Shown: one piece after another, positions 43,052-51,347 of the stretch
Layout of the letters: the number at the start of each line of letters is the position of its first letter
Numbering within the stretch: position 1 is the first letter of the stretch
Assembly: GCA_020024615.1 (NCBI GenBank)
Contig: JAHHTP010000007.1
Coordinates: forward strand, 1 to 62,514
Direction: 5' to 3'
DNA: 62,514 nucleotides
Source: Oscillospiraceae bacterium
GTDB lineage: Bacteria > Bacillota > Clostridia > Oscillospirales > Ruminococcaceae
Notes under the pieces: generated by a model
What the model saw: only the letters and a program-made list of their open reading frames with translations
What the model was told of the DNA's origin: nothing
The model's database searches: none
Made by a program: the position numbers and the translations under genes

Positions 43052-44800
43052 TTATATGGATCCATGTGGAAGCAGCGTCATTTGTGCGTTGCCATATAAG
43101 TCCTTGTGGTCGTAATGGAAGAAGCAGGCGTATTCTGCTATGTTTGCACCAGTGGATAAATCTCTGGTAAAAAACTGCACCTCAAACTGTCGAATCAACT
43201 GCTTGCTATCGGCATTTTGGTATTCGCTGTCAGTAAAGTGTGTTAAGCGGAATTCCGGGTTGCGAAACAGATTTAAGATACGGTCATGATCTGCTTTGGA
43301 ATGGGTGAAATTCAGCCATTGAGGCATACGCTTTGGTTTTTCATGTGAACTGATGTCATAGCGCACGCAGTCAGAAAACCACTGCATTTCATCTTCATCT
43401 GCGATGTTTTCTTCCAATAAAAATTCATGCAGAATATCGTACTGTTTGACAAGATTCTGACTGGCATCGGCATAGCCGTTTTTCTGGTAAAATTTTCCCA
43501 AGCTATCATATAATTCGAAAGCAGTACGATTTTTTTGAGCGTATAAATGATTCAGACAGGAAAGTGTGCGGCCAAATCTACCGCTGTTGTAATACAATTC
43601 TAGGACATTTTCCACTGACTTGAGCCGTTGTACCTGTTCAAAAGGCAGATCATTGGTAAACAATACCTCATACGGGGGGTAATCGGTATAAACAATGCCA
43701 TGCTTTTTGGCCATTTGTTCCATGGCAGAACCAGCAAGTACCTTTAAAAATCCAAGTTGGAACTGCTGTGGTTTTAGGCTGTATACAAAGTTAAAGGACG
43801 CAGCAAATTCGGTAATGCTTTCGTATGGTAGTCCGGCAATCAAATCTAAATGCAGATGAATATTTTTATTTTTCTGCAAACGGGAAATAATATCTTGAAG
43901 TTTGTTTGGATCAGTGAAACGGTTAATGGCTTTTAAGGTCGGTGGATTGGTTGACTGCACACCGATTTCCAGTTGAAACAATTCAAAACGAGATTGCTGC
44001 AAAGCGGTAATCAAAGCATCATCCAGTAGTTCAGCCGCTACTTCAAAATGAAAGTTGGTAATACCGTTATCGTGCGCCTTTATATATTCAATCATTTCCA
44101 GTGCACGGGCCTTGTCACAGTTAAAGGTGCGGTCTACAAATTTAACCTGTCTGACATTATTGGAAAGGAAAAAATTCAGATCGGATTTGACTCGTTCCAT
44201 TGGAAGATAACGCACAGGTGCATCATGTCCTTTGATGGAGGAAAGGCAGTAAGCACAACGGAACGGACAGCCGCGGGAGGTTTCATAGTATACAATACGG
44301 TTTTGATATGCGCTCATATCGTTGTAGATAAATGGAATTTCACCCAAATCTACGCTATTATTGGAATATCCCGCACCGAGAATGGACTCTTTTGGGGCAT
44401 TTCCGGCATAAAGATCTTGTAATAGCTGCATAAAGATTTCTTCACCTTCGCCGGAAATACAATAGTTTGCATGGCAGTCTATTAAAGCTTTATCACAGTG
44501 GTAACTGACCTCAGGTCCGCCAATAACAATAATAGCAGTTGGCAGGATACGGCGCAGACTGCTGCTGATTTTTTTCATATATTCGCAGTTCCAGATATAA
44601 CAGGACAAGCCGATAACATCTGGCTTTTGAGATGCAATTTTTGAGATAATATATTCCACCTGCTGATTGATGGTAAATTCAGCGATTGCAATTTCTCCGA
44701 TTGGCGTGGAATGGTGCGCTAAAGCGTATTCTTTTAGGCAGTGTACTGCTGGATTGGAATGAATAAATTTAGCATTGACTGCGGTCAAAATCGTTTTCAT
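43052..44800 (-). CDS. B12-binding-domain radical SAM protein (DUF4080 type)
   Basis: The 582-residue protein starts MKTILTAVNAKFIHSNPAVH and continues as a cobalamin-binding-like Rossmann domain (about 1-150), then a radical SAM domain with the cluster motif CPFRCAYCLSS, and a C-terminal region resembling DUF4080. Members are common in clostridia and have no established substrate; by class they could be methyltransferases or other radical enzymes. In the B12 domain I see no DxHxxG motif, so cobalamin would bind base-off without a His ligand, if at all. The ATG at 44800 follows AAAGGGA; an ATG at 44818 lacks a site. It leads the group with the transglutaminase-like and deacetylase genes. Confidence 0.88.
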   Translation of the reverse strand: MKTILTAVNAKFIHSNPAVHCLKEYALAHHSTPIGEIAIAEFTINQQVEYIISKIASQKPDVIGLSCYIWNCEYMKKISSSLRRILPTAIIVIGGPEVSYHCDKALIDCHANYCISGEGEEIFMQLLQDLYAGNAPKESILGAGYSNNSVDLGEIPFIYNDMSAYQNRIVYYETSRGCPFRCAYCLSSIKGHDAPVRYLPMERVKSDLNFFLSNNVRQVKFVDRTFNCDKARALEMIEYIKAHDNGITNFHFEVAAELLDDALITALQQSRFELFQLEIGVQSTNPPTLKAINRFTDPNKLQDIISRLQKNKNIHLHLDLIAGLPYESITEFAASFNFVYSLKPQQFQLGFLKVLAGSAMEQMAKKHGIVYTDYPPYEVLFTNDLPFEQVQRLKSVENVLELYYNSGRFGRTLSCLNHLYAQKNRTAFELYDSLGKFYQKNGYADASQNLVKQYDILHEFLLEENIADEDEMQWFSDCVRYDISSHEKPKRMPQWLNFTHSKADHDRILNLFRNPEFRLTHFTDSEYQNADSKQLIRQFEVQFFTRDLSTGANIAEYACFFHYDHKDLYGNAQMTLLPHGSI

Positions 44801-44835
44801 GACAATCGTCCCTTTCATTTAATTTATATTCTCTT

Positions 44836-44865
44836 ATTATAACATAGAAAATAGACGCAAATCAA
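44836..44865 (-). promoter_or_regulatory. promoter of the radical SAM gene
   Basis: On the minus strand TTGATT (44860-44865), an 18-base spacer and TATAAT (44836-44841) with a TGT extension before the -10 box. Confidence 0.7.
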
Positions 44866-44866
44866 C

Positions 44867-44882
44867 TTCAAAAATTTTTGAA
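44867..44882. repeat. TTCAAAAATTTTTGAA palindrome between divergent promoters
   Basis: A perfect 16-base palindrome lies between the -35 boxes of the radical SAM and rubrerythrin promoters. It may be a regulator site or simply bent A-tract DNA. Confidence 0.4.
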
Positions 44883-44900
44883 AAAACTTTTGAAAATCTC

Positions 44901-44929
44901 TTGACTTTTTTATTTGGATATGATAAAAT
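44901..44929 (+). promoter_or_regulatory. promoter of the reverse rubrerythrin gene
   Basis: TTGACT (44901-44906), a 17-base spacer and TAAAAT (44924-44929). Confidence 0.8.
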
Positions 44930-44941
44930 AGAGTCATAGAA

Positions 44942-44960
44942 ATTAAGAATAATTCTTAAT
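44942..44960. promoter_or_regulatory. PerR/Fur-like operator of the rubrerythrin gene
   Basis: ATTAAGAATAATTCTTAAT is a perfect 9-1-9 palindrome with the 7-1-7 core symmetry of Fur-family (PerR-type) boxes. It begins about six bases after the predicted transcription start, where a bound repressor would block transcription. Confidence 0.65.
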
Positions 44961-44998
44961 ATCAATCAAAATCTTATAATTTAATGGAGGAAACAAAA

Positions 44999-45541
44999 AT
45001 GGCAAAATATGTATGTTCTGTATGTGGTTATGTTCACGAAGGAGATTCTGCACCGGAGAAATGTCCACAGTGCGGTGTTCCGGCATCCAAATTCGTATTA
45101 CAGGAAAGCAGAAGCTGGGCAGCTGAGCATGTAGTAGGTGTTGCACAGGGCGTATCTGAGGATATCCTGGCAGACTTAAGAGCAAACTTCCAGGGCGAGT
45201 GCACCGAGGTTGGTATGTACTTGGCAATGGCAAGAGTAGCGCACAGAGAAGGTTATCCGGAAATTGGCTTATACTGGGAGAAAGCAGCATTTGAGGAAGC
45301 AGAGCATGCTGCAAAATTTGCAGAGCTGTTAGGTGAAGTTGTAACCGATTCTACCGAGAAAAACCTTCAGATGCGTGTAGATGCAGAGAACGGCGCAACC
45401 GCAGGTAAATTTGATCTGGCAAAACGTGCAAAAGCAGCAAATCTGGATGCAATTCATGACACTGTACATGAGATGGCAAAAGATGAAGCTCGTCATGGTA
45501 AAGCATTTGAGGGCTTACTCAACAGATATTTCAACAAATAA
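44999..45541 (+). CDS. reverse rubrerythrin (NADH peroxidase type)
   Basis: Reverse rubrerythrins reduce hydrogen peroxide and oxygen in strict anaerobes with electrons from NADH via rubredoxin. In this 180-residue protein the rubredoxin-like iron site comes first (CSVCGY at 6-11 and CPQCG near 23-27), followed by a ferritin-like four-helix domain with ECTEVGMYLAMA, EEAEHAAKFAE and DEARHGKAFEG supplying the diiron ligands. Standard rubrerythrins have the two domains in the other order. The ATG at 44999 has GGAGG at eight bases; an earlier ATG overlaps that site. The palindrome in the leader suggests peroxide control by PerR. Confidence 0.95.
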   Translation: MAKYVCSVCGYVHEGDSAPEKCPQCGVPASKFVLQESRSWAAEHVVGVAQGVSEDILADLRANFQGECTEVGMYLAMARVAHREGYPEIGLYWEKAAFEEAEHAAKFAELLGEVVTDSTEKNLQMRVDAENGATAGKFDLAKRAKAANLDAIHDTVHEMAKDEARHGKAFEGLLNRYFNK

Positions 45542-45580
45542 TTTCACAATAAGCAAAAATTAAAACATTCCTATTGATTG

Positions 45581-45610
45581 AGGGTGAGGTTGTAATGACC
45601 TCACCCTTTT
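45581..45610 (+). terminator. terminator of the rubrerythrin gene
   Basis: AGGGTGAGGT (45581-45590) pairs perfectly with ACCTCACCCT (45598-45607) and runs into TTTT. Confidence 0.88.
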
Positions 45611-45633
45611 ACATTCCTTATTTTAAACAAAAA

Positions 45634-45663
45634 TACCCATGTGATCATAAAACCACATGGGTA
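45634..45663 (-). terminator. terminator of the PrsA-like gene
   Basis: TACCCATGTG and CACATGGGTA form a perfect 10-pair stem followed on the minus strand by TTTTTGTTT, 14 bases after the stop codon. Confidence 0.9.
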
Positions 45664-45677
45664 GCAAATATCTTTAA

Positions 45678-46775
45678 TTACTGTTCTGGTTCTGCAATCT
45701 CGATGTTTTTCGGGCTGTATTTATGCAGAGAAGCGGAGTTCTCCTCTACTTTCAAATCCTTGATCCATCCTTGAACCATTTTTTCGAATTCTTCACCTTT
45801 TAAATTGCTTAAAATAGCATCACTTGTATTTTTCATGTTGTTTTCCATATCATCCTTGATGTCATATTTTACAACAACATAGTAGCTGGTATCAACTGTG
45901 ATAACGGTTGCTTTATCGGTTTTAATATCATCAAATACTGCTTTTACAAATTTTTCAGACATGGAAGAACCTTCCTTGGGCAGCAGCTGTTTGGTATCAG
46001 TATCTTTCTTGATATCTTCTTTTTTGGTCGGTTTGAAATCTTTTTCGTCTTCTTTCGCAGATTCTTTTGCTACTTCGTCCTGATATTCCGTTTTTACTTC
46101 ATTAAAAGAGTTTTCACCTTTGTTGATACGCTCTGCATAGCCTTCTGCTTTTTCTTTTAATTTTTCAATCTCAGAACTTGATAAAACAGAGCCTTCCTCT
46201 TTACCTTCGAAAGACATTTCAAAGTAGTTGATGTCGGCATAGTTGTCGAGCAGTTCTTTTTTCAAAGTATCTTTGGAAACTTCTTCCAGACCGCCCTCTG
46301 CATAGTATGCATCAAAGATAGCTTTTTCTTTATTGGTGGTGGTTATGATTTTCTCAAAGGATTCTTTAGAAGTACCGTTTGGCTGGAAATAATTCTGATA
46401 ACCGTACATATCCCACATAAAGGAAACCTGAGATTCAATGTTTTTCTGATCTTCCTCGGTCAGTTTCAGTTTCATCTCGTCAAATTTTTCGTTGATGATC
46501 AGATGACGACGGCTGTCTTTCTCTGCTTTATCAATGCAGTATTCTTTATAGGACATCTTATCAATTTTCTGTTTCCAGATATTTTTGATTTTCGGATCAA
46601 ATCCTTCCTCACTCTGGCCGTTTAAGTAAGCTTGTGTCAGGTAGCCTAAATACACACCGGAAGAAATGGTGTCATCTTCAGCTTTGTACACCCAGCTGGT
46701 GTCACCGCATGCGGTTAAGGACAGGCTCAGAAGAGCGGCTGTGCCGAGAGCGGCAATGCGTTTGTATAATTTCAT
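45678..46775 (-). CDS. PrsA/SurA-like foldase lipoprotein
   Basis: The 365-residue protein has a lipoprotein signal ending in the lipobox LTAC and a long charged, helical body similar to the chaperone part of PrsA/SurA proteins, which help exported proteins fold outside the membrane. I cannot point to a clear parvulin isomerase core (no plain GGDLG- or F-x-x-A-x-x-x-S-type run), so it may be a chaperone-only member. The frame is open to 46886, but the ATG at 46775 follows AAGGAGG. It lies downstream of mfd in the same direction with its own promoter; foldase genes next to mfd are common in clostridia. Confidence 0.7.
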   Translation of the reverse strand: MKLYKRIAALGTAALLSLSLTACGDTSWVYKAEDDTISSGVYLGYLTQAYLNGQSEEGFDPKIKNIWKQKIDKMSYKEYCIDKAEKDSRRHLIINEKFDEMKLKLTEEDQKNIESQVSFMWDMYGYQNYFQPNGTSKESFEKIITTTNKEKAIFDAYYAEGGLEEVSKDTLKKELLDNYADINYFEMSFEGKEEGSVLSSSEIEKLKEKAEGYAERINKGENSFNEVKTEYQDEVAKESAKEDEKDFKPTKKEDIKKDTDTKQLLPKEGSSMSEKFVKAVFDDIKTDKATVITVDTSYYVVVKYDIKDDMENNMKNTSDAILSNLKGEEFEKMVQGWIKDLKVEENSASLHKYSPKNIEIAEPEQ

Positions 46776-46851
46776 GGGTTGTTCCTCCTTGGAAAATTTT
46801 GTGATCTTTTGATTTTGCGGGCAAAGATACCCAGTAAGACACATCCTATTT

Positions 46852-46880
46852 ATTATACCGTTTTTTAATCGCCTTGTAAA
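46852..46880 (-). promoter_or_regulatory. promoter of the PrsA-like gene
   Basis: On the minus strand TTTACA (46875-46880), a 17-base spacer and TATAAT (46852-46857) lie about 75 bases upstream of the ATG. Confidence 0.75.
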
Positions 46881-46915
46881 TAGCATAAATGAAAATTTTA
46901 CGGAAATATCAGAAA

Positions 46916-49900
46916 TTACGGAGCTTCTTCGGTCAAAACATCGGTGATTTCCTCTAAAATTGCAACGGCTGCCTCTTTGGGTTTTCCCTTGATGGTAATA
47001 TATGGCTTGACGCCGGCGGTCATGGTGACACGGTTGCCCAATGCTTTCATTAGTTTTTTTACGATATTTTCTTCGAGTGCCAACGGATATAACAGCAGTG
47101 AATTGACCTGCTGACGGATTTCATAGAATCCATGTTCTGCCAGAATCATCTTGGTTAAAGCAACTTTGAGTAAATTTTGTACTGAAATTGGCGGTTCACC
47201 AAAGCGATCAATCAGTTCGTCTATGACATCTGAATAGTCAGCTTGATTACGGATAGCCGCAATTTTATGATAGATATCAATGCGTTGATTGATGTCATCA
47301 ATGTAGGTTTCCGGCAGATGGGCATCTGCACGGATGTCAATGGTGCATTCCGGAATCTGAATCGGCGTTTCGCCTTTTTTCTCTGCAATGGCATCGGATA
47401 GCATTTTCAGATACATATCATAGCCAACGGCTTCCATATGTCCATGTTGACGGGTGCCTAAGATATTGCCAGCACCACGGATTTCCAAGTCACGCATTGC
47501 AATATTAAAGCCAGAACCAAATTTGGTGAATTCGCGGATGGCAGACAGTCGTTTTTTTGCAATTTCGGAGATCGATTTATCCTTGCGGAAAGTGAAATAT
47601 GCAAAAGCGCGTCGGTTAGAACGCCCGATACGACCGCGCAGCTGATACAGTTGAGAAAGCCCCATATAATCAGCGTTTTCAATGATAAGGGTATTACAGT
47701 TTGCGACATCAACACCAGTTTCGATTAAAGTGGTGCAGACCAGCACATCAATTTCATGTTCCAGCAGTTGCTTCCAGATAACAGACAATTCCTGTTCAGA
47801 CATCTGCCCATGTGCAACGCCAATTCTGGCTTCTGGAATCTCCATGCGTAGCTTGGCAGCTACCATATCAATACTGGCAACACGATTATGAATATAATAA
47901 ACCTGACCATCACGGCGCAGTTCTTTCCGGATGGCTTCAGCAATAACGGTGTCATCATGTTCAAGAACATAGGTCTGTACGGGAAATCTATCTTGTGGCG
48001 GTTCGTCGATGGTAGACATGTCACGAATGCCGGTGAGTGCCATGTTTAAGGTACGCGGAATCGGGGTTGCGGAGAGGGAGAGCATATCAACATTGCGGAA
48101 TAGTTCTTTGAATTTTTCTTTATGTGCAACACCGAACCGCTGCTCCTCATCTATGATGGCAAGACCCAGGTCTTTGAACTGTACATCCTTTTGTAGTAGA
48201 CGATGGGTGCCAACGACAATATTGACTTCACCGGTGCGTAATTTATTGATGGTTTCGTGAATCTGACGGGTTGTGCAGAAACGGGAAAGCAGTTCAATAC
48301 GGATTGGAAAGTTTCCAACACGGCGTAATAAATTCTGATAATGCTGCCATGCCAAGATTGTGGTTGGACAGAGCAGTGCACATTGCTTGTCATCCATGAC
48401 GCATTTGAAAGCGGCACGCATTGCTACTTCAGTTTTTCCGAAACCAACATCGCCGCAGAGTAAGCGATCCATTGGAACGCTACTTTCCATATCCTGTTTG
48501 ATTTCCGCAATGCAGCGCAGCTGATCGTCCGTTTCTGGATATTCAAAACGCTCCTCAAATTCACGCTGCCAGTCATTGTCCTGCGAAAAAGCAAAACCTT
48601 TGACTTTGGCGCGTTCAGCATACAGGCGAATCAGTTCATCTGCCATTTCGGCAACGGCAGCTTTTACCTTTGCCTTGGTTTTATGCCATTCGGTGGAGTT
48701 TAAGCGGTTGATCTTGACTTTTGAATCATCCTTCGGACCAATATATTTGGTAATCATATCCAGCTGTGTGACTGGAATGTGCAAGGTTGCAGCATTAGCA
48801 TATTCGATTTTGATATAGTCCTTGACAACGCCCTGTAAAGTCAGTGTTTCGATCCCTTGAAAGATACCAATACCATGAACATTATGGACTACATAATCGC
48901 CTGGTTGTAAGTCGGCAAGGGAATTTAAGCGTTTACCGGAGGTTTTATTCTTTTTGCGTGGTGCGGATACCGACCGACGGGAAAGGGTAAACAGCACGCA
49001 TTTACTGTCCGGGTATTCAAAACCGCTGGACAGTGTATTGGATAACACATTGACTCTTCCGGGGACCGCTTCGGTATCGCCGTGGACAAATTCAGCAGAA
49101 ATGTTTTCTTTCCGAAGATCTTCAGCAAGGACAGCCGCCGCTTTTGGAGTGCCGGTCATAACCAGAATGGTATAATTTTGGTGTAGGTAGGCAGACAGGT
49201 CTTCGAGCAGCATTTTCAGTTCGCCGCTCCAGCCAGAGGTTTGCATCGGAGAGCAGGAGATTAAATCGCGGATGGCAAATTCTCTTGCACCATGTGCAAA
49301 GGTATCTAACAGGATAAACGGATGAGTGAACATTTTTGCTTCTGCTTCTCCAGTGGAGAGACAGAAAGAATCCATGCCGGAAACCAACTCGCCTTCCTGT
49401 AACATCTGGACAATGTCTTCGTGTTGCTGCCAAGAGGAACCGCGATATCGTTCCCGACAATCATTATATTCGTTGCAGAAAATGATACAGTCATCAAAGT
49501 AATCCAGTAGGGTAGAAGGGGTGTCATAAGCAATTGACAGATATTTATCGCTTCCACAGAGTTCCGGCTGTGATTGGATGGCGTCTATCTGTCTGGTTAA
49601 GGATTCTTTTCCCTTTTGGCTCTTGGTTTTAGATAGGAGTTTTTCCAGTTTTTGGATACAGTCATCTGCCGAGTCAAATAAGGTTTCAATGGCCGGAACG
49701 ATGCACACCTGTGAAATATCATCTGTTCTGCGTTGGGTTTCCAACTCAAAGTAGGAGATGGTATCCACCTCGTCGTCCCAGAATTCGATACGAACCGGTT
49801 TTGACAGATCGCAAGGGAAGATATCCAGAATGCCACCGCGCAGGGCAAACTGTGCGCTTCCCTCGATTTGGGAGCGACGCACATATCCAGCTTTCGTCAA

Positions 49901-50401
49901 GGCTATGGTCAGTTCTTCAATGGAATAGACACCACCTGCTTGGATGGTAAAGCTGCGTTTAGATAATTCTTCGGGTGGAATGGTGTATTGCAGGCAGGCT
50001 TCATATGGGGCTAAAACGACTGAAATTTTGTTTTCAGACAGTTGTGATAATACCGAGATTCGCTGTTGCTGGTATTCAGCGGATGCACCTTCAATGCCGT
50101 GGAAAAAAATGTCACGAGTTGGATAGACAGCAGCAATCGGAGAAGCATTTTCTCCTGCTTGGAGTTCCAGTGGATTCTGATGGAACGCGTTGATATCCTC
50201 ACACATTTTGCGTGCGGTGCTTTCATCTTCAGTGATGACTAAAATTTTTTCACTGCATACCGCGGCAGCTGCGCTGATATAGTGCGCTTTATGAATAGCG
50301 GATAGGCCGATGAGATTTGCAGGAGTTTGATGCAGCTCAAGAGCCCGCAGCATTTTCTGAAATGCGGGCTGTTTGTGTGCTTCCTGTTCAAAAATGCGCA
50401 T
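46916..50401 (-). CDS. mfd: transcription-repair coupling factor
   Basis: Mfd removes RNA polymerase stalled at DNA damage and recruits UvrA. The 1161-residue protein has the UvrB-homology region (1 to about 350), the RNA polymerase-interaction (CarD-like) domain with DLQPGDYVVHNVHGIGIFQG, and a RecG-like translocase with GDVGFGKTEVAMRA, DEEQRFG, SATPIPRTLNMAL and RGRIGRSNRRAFAYF, followed by the C-terminal autoinhibitory domain. Length is normal. The ATG at 50401 follows AAGGAGGGTGC. It lies 25 bases downstream of pth, a standard pth-mfd pair, and is read from the pth promoter. Confidence 0.97.
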   Translation of the reverse strand: MRIFEQEAHKQPAFQKMLRALELHQTPANLIGLSAIHKAHYISAAAAVCSEKILVITEDESTARKMCEDINAFHQNPLELQAGENASPIAAVYPTRDIFFHGIEGASAEYQQQRISVLSQLSENKISVVLAPYEACLQYTIPPEELSKRSFTIQAGGVYSIEELTIALTKAGYVRRSQIEGSAQFALRGGILDIFPCDLSKPVRIEFWDDEVDTISYFELETQRRTDDISQVCIVPAIETLFDSADDCIQKLEKLLSKTKSQKGKESLTRQIDAIQSQPELCGSDKYLSIAYDTPSTLLDYFDDCIIFCNEYNDCRERYRGSSWQQHEDIVQMLQEGELVSGMDSFCLSTGEAEAKMFTHPFILLDTFAHGAREFAIRDLISCSPMQTSGWSGELKMLLEDLSAYLHQNYTILVMTGTPKAAAVLAEDLRKENISAEFVHGDTEAVPGRVNVLSNTLSSGFEYPDSKCVLFTLSRRSVSAPRKKNKTSGKRLNSLADLQPGDYVVHNVHGIGIFQGIETLTLQGVVKDYIKIEYANAATLHIPVTQLDMITKYIGPKDDSKVKINRLNSTEWHKTKAKVKAAVAEMADELIRLYAERAKVKGFAFSQDNDWQREFEERFEYPETDDQLRCIAEIKQDMESSVPMDRLLCGDVGFGKTEVAMRAAFKCVMDDKQCALLCPTTILAWQHYQNLLRRVGNFPIRIELLSRFCTTRQIHETINKLRTGEVNIVVGTHRLLQKDVQFKDLGLAIIDEEQRFGVAHKEKFKELFRNVDMLSLSATPIPRTLNMALTGIRDMSTIDEPPQDRFPVQTYVLEHDDTVIAEAIRKELRRDGQVYYIHNRVASIDMVAAKLRMEIPEARIGVAHGQMSEQELSVIWKQLLEHEIDVLVCTTLIETGVDVANCNTLIIENADYMGLSQLYQLRGRIGRSNRRAFAYFTFRKDKSISEIAKKRLSAIREFTKFGSGFNIAMRDLEIRGAGNILGTRQHGHMEAVGYDMYLKMLSDAIAEKKGETPIQIPECTIDIRADAHLPETYIDDINQRIDIYHKIAAIRNQADYSDVIDELIDRFGEPPISVQNLLKVALTKMILAEHGFYEIRQQVNSLLLYPLALEENIVKKLMKALGNRVTMTAGVKPYITIKGKPKEAAVAILEEITDVLTEEAP

Positions 50402-50426
50402 AGCACCCTCCTTTTTATAAATTCCG

Positions 50427-51044
50427 TCAGGAATTGAAGCGATTCATGGCAAGGTCTGTCTTTCCCTCGAGAATCAGGCTAACAATCTGTGGGCAGACAT
50501 CCAGTGCTTTCTGTAATTCTTCCATCTCAGCTTTGGTATAATGGGATAAGACCCATTTTGCCAGATCATATTGCGGATGTGGTTTTGCACCCACACCGAT
50601 CTTGATGCGTGGGAAGTTATCTTTTCCAGTCAAATAGATGATATTTTTAATGCCATTGTGACCACCGTCACTGCCTTTGCGACGAATACGCAGCTTGGAT
50701 GGTTCAAGGGAAATATCGTCATAGAGGACAATAACCTTTTCGATTGGAATTTTATAAAAGTTCATTGCAGCAACCACCGATTCACCGCTTAGATTCATGT
50801 AGGTATGCGGTTTTAAAAGCAGACAGGAATGTCCAGCAATGGTGCAGCGGCCGGTTAAGCCTTTGAACTGAAGTTTCTTAACATCGGTATGGTATTCTTT
50901 TGCAATGGCATCAATCGCCATAAAGCCGGTATTGTGGCGGGTAGTTTCATATTCACTTCCTGGATTTCCCAGTCCAACGATGAGGTATTCCACGCCAGAA
51001 ACACTGGTTAAAGAATCAGAGTCTTTGTTTTTTGAAAACAGCAT
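50427..51044 (-). CDS. pth: peptidyl-tRNA hydrolase
   Basis: Pth frees tRNA from peptidyl-tRNA dropped by the ribosome. The 205 residues include GLGNPGSEYETTRHNTGF, with the catalytic His in TRHN, then LLKPHTYMNLSGESV and DDISLEPSKLRIRRKGSDGGHNG. The family core starts near residue 20; the first 18 residues (MLFSKNKDSDSLTSVSGV) are an unusual polar extension. The ATG at 51044 has AAAGGAAAACC upstream. It heads the pth-mfd transcript. Confidence 0.96.
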   Translation of the reverse strand: MLFSKNKDSDSLTSVSGVEYLIVGLGNPGSEYETTRHNTGFMAIDAIAKEYHTDVKKLQFKGLTGRCTIAGHSCLLLKPHTYMNLSGESVVAAMNFYKIPIEKVIVLYDDISLEPSKLRIRRKGSDGGHNGIKNIIYLTGKDNFPRIKIGVGAKPHPQYDLAKWVLSHYTKAEMEELQKALDVCPQIVSLILEGKTDLAMNRFNS

Positions 51045-51102
51045 ATGGTTTTCCTTTCTTTTTTATGTTCTTAATAAATTTCTATTTTTTAGCATACCTT
51101 AT

Positions 51103-51131
51103 ATTATAGCGGTTTGGGTTAAAAAAAGCAA
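51103..51131 (-). promoter_or_regulatory. promoter of pth-mfd
   Basis: On the minus strand TTGCTT (51126-51131), a 17-base spacer and TATAAT (51103-51108). Confidence 0.75.
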
Positions 51132-51140
51132 CTGTAAAGA

Positions 51141-51169
51141 TTGTAATTTTCTGAAAAATATGGTATGAT
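51141..51169 (+). promoter_or_regulatory. promoter of ddl and downstream genes
   Basis: TTGTAA (51141-51146), a 17-base spacer and TATGAT (51164-51169), about 180 bases upstream of the ddl ATG. Confidence 0.65.
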
Positions 51170-51347
51170 ATAAAAGAGTAGAGACATTTGCTGAATTAAA
51201 ATTGGTTTGGCTTGGACAAAGACAGGTTTTTCGCCTGTTTTCGCTATTAAAAAACGTTTTATGGCTGCTGACTTATTCTAAAAAAAAGCAGTAACCTTTT
51301 ACGCATATGATATGTTTGATATAAAGATCAATAAGAGAGGAGAAGCC

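Larger units (their letters stand above)
51045..51347. other. gap between pth and ddl
   Basis: The 303-base gap holds two divergent promoters whose -35 boxes are nine bases apart. The ddl side leaves a leader of about 170 bases. In it, ACAGG and CCTGT near 51224-51240 can form a short hairpin followed by TTTTC, a weak attenuator-like element. I recognise no riboswitch and no small gene. Confidence 0.45.
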
